The notes beneath the pieces are model-generated. The model saw nothing but the letters and a program-made list of their open reading frames with translations. It had not been told where the DNA came from and ran no database searches. Shown here in pieces: positions 57,940 through 64,000 of a DNA stretch of 64,000 nucleotides. Source of the DNA: Ligula intestinalis (Eukaryota; Platyhelminthes; Cestoda; Diphyllobothriidea; Diphyllobothriidae); NCBI GenBank assembly GCA_036362985.1, contig JAYGXS010000005.1:6446775-6510774 (forward strand), in the 5' to 3' direction. Position numbers and translations under genes: made by a program. Position 1 is the stretch's first letter. Each line of letters starts with the position of its first letter.

Positions 57940-58570
57940 AATACGCTGCCTTTAAATTTTGAACAAAAGGAAAGGGTGTATTTGGCTTCTCAACAGTTTT
58001 CTAAATTGCTAAATTATTTTAAAAAAACCTAGTGACCGCTTCACGTGAATGCAAGATGTACAAACTGCGCGCTGTTTACATCCTGTTTAAATTAAAGTAT
58101 TTTTTAACTACAGTTTGTGAAAAGGTCACATAGTTCTCATAAGATGTTGCAATAGACGCGGATCATGTTGCATACGCTATAGGCAGCATAAATTAATTGA
58201 CATATACGATGTTTGATGAAAAGACATCTCAAAATCCTTACCTTGTTTATACTTCGAAGTTGTTTTAAAACGGGAGGATGAAATTTATAAGAAGGCATAA
58301 TTAGCTACCAAACAAGTTCAAAATAATTGTATGCACTTGTTCCGTAATATACGATTGAATTTAAAATGGCGATTAACCTCAATGCAAAAAGCTCTTTAAA
58401 TAGCCGGCACCCTATCAAGACTGAAATGACTTGACAACAGACAACACGATAATCAGTATTACAACCTTATTCGATGCCGATCACCAGGAAAGTATAAATA
58501 CTTCGGAAATGTCACCATGTTGCACGAATCCAGTGCCGTACTGGATTTATGGTTTGACTGTCAGTTTCAG
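57940..58570 (+). repeat. DR1 dispersed repeat, near full copy
   Basis: In order: AAACTGCGCGCTGTTTACAT, CCTGTTTAA, GCGGATCATGTTGCATACGC, GGCAGCATAAATTAATTGAC, CACCCTATCAAGACTGAAAT, GATAATCAGTATTACAACCT and CATGTTGCACGAATCCAGTG. It is immediately followed by repeat R4 (58655). Confidence 0.6.
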
Positions 58571-58654
58571 CGAAGCCCATCGTAGGTTCCACAGCAGAAT
58601 GGTGCAGAAACCGTGACTGGATTAAAGAGAGAGAGTGGACTTATTCCCATCTGG

Positions 58655-58935
58655 GCCTTGTGCGAAGACAACATCAAGAAGCCTGGAGGCATGATCGGGC
58701 ACAGGATACGTCACCACTCCTCAGCACACAGCAACACCACCCGGCTACGATCCCCTTAAAGTAGGAGCATCATGATGACTACATTATGAAGAACCCAAGA
58801 CAGCATCCCTCTTAGTCCACCAGTCATCCACACCACCCCATACAACACCAGACGCCGTGCGGTCTGAGCTATTCTGTCGGTTAGAAACACTCTAATCCAC
58901 TTAGTTTTACTGCACCGTGATAGTGTGGAGAGACA
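58655..58935 (+). repeat. Dispersed repeat 'R4', copy 2
   Basis: The counterpart of 23086-23375, placed directly after a DR1 copy. The anchors at both ends match; the middle is more diverged. No frame. Confidence 0.55.
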
Positions 58936-59345
58936 TGCGCTGACACAGTTGTGTTAGCAATTTCCAACATTGTAAATTATAGGTTCGCCCGCTCGCTCAC
59001 CTTGGACTATGAACATGGCAATGGATTTCAAGTTTCCATCATTCTGCTTGTCATTAATATTTTAACTTTCTTTCTTTTTACTGTTTTCTAATAATCTCAC
59101 AAAGGGTCTGTCCGCTGACGCCATTATCTTGCGTCATTTAAAGCATCCTCTTTGACTTGTTCAATAGTTTGACGGTTCTACAGACAACAAAGATTTGACG
59201 TGGGCTAACTTAATCACATTTTCCGTTAAGGTCCGCAACTGTGGGTCACGTGCACTACCCTGATGGTTAATTCGCGGCATTGTTCCGCAAGAAATTACTT
59301 CAGAAAATTTCAATTTAATTCCTACCGCGAATACTGACTCACATT

Positions 59346-59355
59346 NNNNNNNNNN
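59346..59355. other. Assembly gap (10 N)
   Basis: Ten Ns inside an otherwise continuous stretch. A minus frame across it is an artefact. Confidence 0.98.
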
Positions 59356-59505
59356 GGGCCACTGAAAAGTACATCTAGTCGGGCGTGTGACCCTCAAATT
59401 TCCTTAACAGGGGAACATTTTATTCAGACGATCGCCACTAGACTGCTGCTTAGATCGGATTTTTGAGGATTCCCTCGACAAACGTTCCTTATTTTGTCTG
59501 TTTCA

Positions 59506-59549
59506 GTACTGGAGACGCAGAAATATTTGGCATGACCTTACCACTTATG
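59506..59549 (+). CDS. Candidate 44-nt exon, first of a phase-matched pair
   Basis: The acceptor is TTCCTTATTTTGTCTGTTTCAG and the donor is ATGT/GTAAGA, both close to consensus. Two frames are open (beginning TGDAEIFG or YWRRRN). Only the first, which enters in phase 2 and leaves in phase 1, joins the exon at 59879 without a stop; the join creates a cysteine codon across the junction (T + GT). Product unknown. Confidence 0.45.
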
Positions 59550-59878
59550 TGTAAGATTTTTTTAACTGAAAAGCACTACATTAATAGCATCAACAAAAAT
59601 ATGTTAGCATTGTTAGATGGATTAAATGGGCATTGTAGTAATAAAATGTATTAAAGTTACCAGTACCAAAATTGATAGTTCAAAAATGCCCTGTTTAATG
59701 TCAACTGAATGAAAAATAAATTGGTTTGCTAACTTACGGGTGAGAGTAGCTAGCAGAATAAGGCAACCGATACATAAACTTGAACTCCACAACCTTGGAG
59801 ACGTTATGTTCCTTCGACCAGAATAAATGAATATGGTCATTGTGTCATGTTTCCCCTAAATCCGTCGCCTTTTTGCAG

Positions 59879-60007
59879 GTAACGTCCTCAAAATAGATCC
59901 GTTGAAATCTGCAGAGCTCGCAATAAGACAGAGGTCTACGGTTGAGGATGGCCAGCAGAACTCCAGCTCCGCATTGCAGCCTCAACAGTTAAATCCTCTT
60001 AGTGCTG
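59879..60007 (+). CDS. Candidate 129-nt exon, second of a phase-matched pair
   Basis: The acceptor is CGCCTTTTTGCAG and the donor is GTGCTG/GTAGGA. Of three frames two stop within 20 nt; the third is fully open for 42 codons: NVLKIDPLKSAELAIRQRST, then VEDGQQNSSS and LQPQQLNPLSA. It enters and leaves in phase 1. The second half is rich in Gln and Ser, as in disordered linkers of intracellular regulatory proteins. The protein is not recognised. The upstream intron would be 329 bp. A possible continuation is a GC-rich open stretch at 60269-60350 (AFTPKGMSATHVPAQPSQ), not called separately. Confidence 0.5.
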
Positions 60008-60225
60008 GTAGGATGCATACGTTGAACACAGGCAGACGCGCGTTGAGACGATGACTTTGCGCATATGGGTATGCAGCTCGAATTTAGGGTGGTACTTCTA
60101 CTGATTATTCACATGCATCTTGCCAATCAGGGTTTTTATAACTTCCAATAGCGGTTTAATTACGTGATAGTTGCGGCAATATTGCGATAAAAATAGTAAA
60201 CGTGAGAAAACGCGGATGAAAACGG

Positions 60226-60522
60226 ATGGTTTCGGTGTTTGAGTGCATTCACGTCGGCCACTGCAGTTGTCACAGCTGTTTTTGCGTTTACCCCCAAAGG
60301 CATGTCCGCGACGCACGTGCCGGCCCAGCCCAGCCAATCACGGTGGCCAAATGTGATATGGTTGAACCAATGGCTAGTCAGCTGACTGTGCAAGCGGCCA
60401 CCAATACTGTGCGAGGACAGGAACGGCCGGGGAGAAGACGCACGCTGATTGTGCCCTTATTTTATCCCCATACGGCTGCCTGGGTGATGGTCAAAGCCCG
60501 GCATCTTCTGGCATTCAGTTAA
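60226..60522 (+). other. GC-rich open region, status unknown
   Basis: A 98-codon ATG frame and an overlapping second frame are open over a GC-rich block that stands out from its surroundings. The ATG frame contains GQERPGRRRTLIV; the second frame would join the upstream exon in phase at the CCACTGCAG site and stops at about 60388. No homologue recognised and no second copy in the window. Confidence 0.3.
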
Positions 60523-61855
60523 CTGTCCAACATTTCGGTCAAATGGCATATTTCACCCCCAACACTGACCTTTACACCGATAAGTAGTTCAATTCAGCGA
60601 ATTCGAAAGCAAATAGGCCTGCGCCTTTGCACGGGATGTATAAACGACAATGTAAGATAATGAAGGCAGGCACTGAGAATGACTGTAGAAAGATGCCTAT
60701 TTTTGGCCGTTTGGGCATTGGATTAGGACTAATAGGACTTTGTGCATAGGCTTCCACAGACAGAGTCAGCATAGTTTTAATGGAAAAACTCACTCATACT
60801 TCATTTAGGAAGATCCCCTAAAAAGAAACCCCCTCTTGAAGCAACCAGCATCTGGATGGGTAGCCGCGGAAATGCAGCCCATTGATGACGACTTAAATTT
60901 TCCTACTTGAAGTTACGGCCACAAGTAAAGTCCAGGATACCCATTTATCTGCAGGATGTGTTAATTAGATAAACCGATATCCAGTTGCAACTTTTATTTT
61001 GTTGCTTCTTACATGTCAAGCAACACCGTTTTCTATGTTACGAGCCTTTGAACGTGGCCGCTACCGCTTTCCTGCATCAATTAACTTGAATCTGACCGTT
61101 ATCCGTCATTCTATGTTGCCTGACATTCCGACTTTGAGATATTATTAGGAGATTGTATATTAACCAGCGCTTGCCACTTTACAAATTTTATTCAAACCCA
61201 TGCGATACGTTGGTAGTTGGTTCAGGTTTATTGACAGCCACTAGTTAGTTCGCTGCGACTGGGTTTTCACATTCCTAGATCTTGAAGTGGGTTGCTCACC
61301 AGAGCTGATATTAAGTCATTTAAATTTAATTATATCTACTACTAACCACTAAGATCTTTGCTGTCTTTTTTGTCAAAAAGGCATCGAAGAAAAAACTGGT
61401 CACGTAAACAAATTTAAGATGACCATACACATTTAACTCCGTTTATTTCTGTTTATTCCTCCGACTGTGGTGGTCGGTAATGAATGCTACCTCGGAACAG
61501 ATGGTTTTTCGCGTAGCAGATGTTGTGTCATCTCGGTTTGATGTTTATTATTCACTCCAATCTCAAAACTGGTAATCCTGCTTGGGTGAGATTCTTGCCA
61601 GGGTCCCAAAAATGGTTTTGAGAACAAAATAGCGCACCATAAATAAACACAGAAAGTTAGTTTATTGAGCGTGATACACTTCGCATTTTTTAATCTTTGA
61701 TTTGTAATTAATTTGATTTCTAGATATTCCTGTACAATTGGTGATTAGGTTGCCTATTTCAAGGTACCCGACGTCCAACTTACTGTTCTACAGGTAGCGG
61801 CGCGAAGCATAGTGCACTCCTTCGATATACATACGCAATAAAATGACGTTTGTTT
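60523..61855. other. Unassigned, no gene seen
   Basis: No recognisable gene. A 73-codon minus frame (60572-60793) has no motif. Confidence 0.3.
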
Positions 61856-61859
61856 TTTA

Positions 61860-62245
61860 ACGTGCTTATATTTGAGTTCAGTTTTCAGTTTTCTTTTAAC
61901 TTCATTATTGTGTGAACTATTTTATTGTAAGCTTCATATTACTTTTAAGTTAAGTCAGTTTATCTTACTTAAGTTTACAATTTTTAGTCAGCTGATTTAA
62001 TTTGACTTGGTAATTTTTAGTTTATTTATTTCCTGGTATTTGCAAAAAATTGCATATGTGATTGATGCGTGCTTTTTTGACAATCATTTAGTCCCATTTT
62101 TACTTCTGTCAACTTTATTTTTTTGTATTTAAATTACATTTCTTTTCTATTGCCGAGAATGTATACACTTTATTTCATTCGGTTCTGTATTACAGAAAGA
62201 TGGGGCATTATTGTGCCGATCTCGGACCGAACCCTTGATTGTACC
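61860..62245 (+). repeat. T-rich TTAAGTT-type repeat segment, copy 2
   Basis: It matches the style and exit of the segment at 53140-53530 (TTTTAAGTTAAGTCAG... and ATTACAGAAAGATGGGGC, then CGGACCGAACCCTTGATTGT). No frame. Confidence 0.45.
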
Positions 62246-63320
62246 CGTGCTTGTCCTGTGTTTGAGAGAGGTTAAGGTCAAGAAGCGAGGAGATAACACT
62301 CTTCCATAAGAGAAAAATAAACATGACCTGCCAGAAACACGAAAAATATTTTAAAAAAGTTTCCAATTTGTTTTTAATATAAAAATAGTTCGGTATTCTC
62401 AACTGATGCAACATAAGGGTTTTTTTAAAAGGCTGGAGGTCTAATTCTATTGTATTTTAGCTTTTAAGAGCAGTTAGCAGAAAACACTTTACGCCTTTTT
62501 TGTAATCGTGCTTGAAAGGCATAAACATTGGGAAGCAAAAAATAAGTAGGTAGGTAAAAATGTTTTTGTGGGTCTCACGACTCTATGTTATTGAATGTAT
62601 CAATTTAAAAAATATTGAACATTCTCTGCCGGACCAATTGCGTGAGAGTGGCTCTGTGCCTATCAGTTTTTAGTGCACAGTGGAGATGCGTTTCATACCA
62701 AAATTGAATTCCAACGCATGCAAATTACCAACCGCTTGTGCTTTGGCCATAGCGAGCTCAAATTTTGTTGCGGAAAGTAAAAAAGAAACACAATACGTAT
62801 GTATTTAACGAAAATTATTGCGGAATTAGTTTAGTTACTGGCATTTCGTCTACACTGGCCTTTGACACACCCACATTAATTGGAGGGAGTTATGTTATTA
62901 CATGCGGTTCCTTTGTTTTCACCTCAATTATGTTCTTGAAAAGCATGGCTGAATTTTCGTTTAGGGTGTTATGTATCGAAATTTGCGAAAGTTTTTTACT
63001 GGCATCGAACGTGTTTCAGACATTAAAGTTACAATACGTGCCATCAGAGAATTAAAAAGAGCAGTTGGCCAGTATATGCGTGCTCATGATAAATTCTAAT
63101 TGGATCGTTGCCAAACAAGTGGACAAGAACGTAAGTATTCCCATAGAATTGAGTCGTCGGAGTAGGAGAGGGTAGTTAGGAGAGTGATAGGAGATGGTTA
63201 GTTCCGCGGTACTGAGGATTTAACGAAGGTGGACCAAAAGAGGGAAATGAAGGTGACAGAGAAGAAGCGCGGAAAAGTGCATGCAGCTAGGTGGTCACAT
63301 AGCGACTTCTTATATTTGAT
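62246..63320. other. Unassigned, no gene seen
   Basis: The 96-codon plus frame at 62765-63055 begins with a TTG and has no recognisable motif; it is treated as chance. Confidence 0.3.
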
Positions 63321-63482
63321 GAAGTGGCATCGAAAATGACCAGGGAGACGTCAGTTGCCAATACTGGCTTTTTAGCCGTCATCATCAAGTCAAACCCAAT
63401 TCCCGGGGATCAATATGCCTGAAATTTGAACCATGATCTTTGATTATTGAGTGCCACACTGTAAAATTGCACCACGGGTCCG
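63321..63482 (-). mobile_element. tRNA-derived SINE, diverged copy (minus), left arm of a facing pair
   Basis: The tail GAAGTGGCATCGAAAATGAC, body CTTTTTAGCCGTCATCATCA and AGTCAAACCCAATTCC, and head ATTGCACCACGGGTCC align with the SINE at 47001. The B-box (reverse of TTTGAACCAT) is degraded. Confidence 0.65.
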
Positions 63483-63532
63483 TTAGTGTCCTATATTTAT
63501 CATATTCCCGATTACGAATGAGACAAAATAGG

Positions 63533-63695
63533 GGGCCTGTAGTGTCATGGTAGACTATTGCACTCATTGCCTATGGATCGCGGGTTCAAATGTCGAGGAG
63601 GGCAGGAACTGTATCTCTAGAATTAGGTTATTATAGTCAATGACGGCTAATAACCCACAAAATGGCAATTTTCGTTTTCGTCGTAAGTGTAGGTT
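63533..63695 (+). mobile_element. tRNA-derived SINE, diverged copy (plus), right arm of a facing pair
   Basis: The head GGGCCTGTAGTGTCATGGTA (A-box-like) and CGGGTTCAAATGTCG (B-box) precede the body GTCAATGACGGCTAATAACC and tail AATGGCAATTTTCGTTTTCG. It is inverted relative to the copy at 63321 with about 50 bp between the two heads. Confidence 0.65.
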
Positions 63696-64000
63696 TCCCT
63701 TTAGGTTATGTATGCGTTTGTAGGCTAACTGGTATTTGAAGGACAGCCTAAGAAGTGCCGGGTGCAGTTGGTGAAGCGGTTATACAGTCCATGTCCTCTC
63801 TTAACACAAACAACATTTGGAGGGAAAAACTTGTATTCGTCGCTGCTGCCCGACACCCACCAAACTCTTGACGTCCCAGAAGAGGTCACTTAGAGCATAG
63901 GAGCTTGCGCGATAGAAGTTTTCAACGTGGCTCGGGCCAGACGCAAATTGAAACGCGAACAAACGCACGCACCATGTCTCCCCTGGTCCTGCCTCAACCC

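Noticed and set aside
62765..63055. 96-codon plus-strand frame
   Set aside because: It starts at TTG, has no recognisable motif and an ordinary base composition for the region.
1..64000. CRISPR arrays, operons, bacterial promoters, riboswitches, rRNA genes
   Set aside because: No regularly spaced identical repeats with unique spacers, no clustered same-strand genes and no rRNA-like conserved blocks were seen.

Overview
This window looks like eukaryotic, non-microbial DNA. It is AT-rich (about 60-65% A+T by eye), has no long uninterrupted genes, no operons and no ribosome-binding sites, carries two assembly gaps (47365-47764 and 59346-59355), and is dominated by decayed mobile elements. The mix (Penelope-type retroelements with GIY-YIG endonuclease, mariner and pogo/Tigger transposase remnants, tRNA-derived SINEs, several inverted-repeat elements, and very short candidate exons) suggests a large, repeat-rich invertebrate genome. 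A flatworm, possibly a tapeworm, is my best guess, but this is inference from repeat style and not proven by a marker gene. The window probably lies mostly in introns and intergenic DNA. || Layout. 0-6 kb: a 435-bp element with about 50-bp terminal inverted repeats (89-523), two tandem copies of the commonest dispersed repeat (called DR1 here), a mariner transposase tail (minus), a pogo/Tigger transposase tail (minus) whose acidic C-terminus has grown into a GAG/GAT/TAT triplet tract, and a 226-bp TTC tract. 6-20 kb: a foldback element at 7071-7310, a candidate minus-strand exon at 6.7 kb, a Penelope endonuclease remnant at 13.2 kb, a tRNA-like sequence at 14.5 kb and a phosphatase-like remnant at 19 kb (minus). 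20-32 kb: the densest retroelement zone, with GIY-YIG or reverse-transcriptase remnants at 21.3, 24.6, 27.5, 30.2 (minus) and perhaps 31.8 kb. 32.6-32.8 kb: a well-bounded CUB-domain exon on the minus strand, the best evidence for a host gene. 33-46 kb: mostly anonymous AT-rich DNA with DR1 fragments. 46.9-53.7 kb: several SINE copies, TA repeats and other short repeats. 57.9-58.9 kb: DR1 and another dispersed repeat. 59.5-60.0 kb: two plus-strand candidate exons whose splice sites and reading phase agree. 63.3-63.7 kb: two SINE copies facing each other. || How the parts relate. The host genes, if the calls are right, are at least two: a minus-strand gene with an extracellular CUB domain near 32.7 kb and a plus-strand gene of unknown product near 59.5-60 kb, with weaker candidates elsewhere. 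Everything else that can be recognised is repeat biology. None of the transposase, reverse-transcriptase or endonuclease copies is intact: all carry stops, frameshifts or truncations. I did not see a new multi-gene system; the most unusual observations are structural (foldback elements, triplet expansion inside a transposase, recurrent CTGAYGA...GAAA motifs at retroelement 3' ends, facing SINE pairs).
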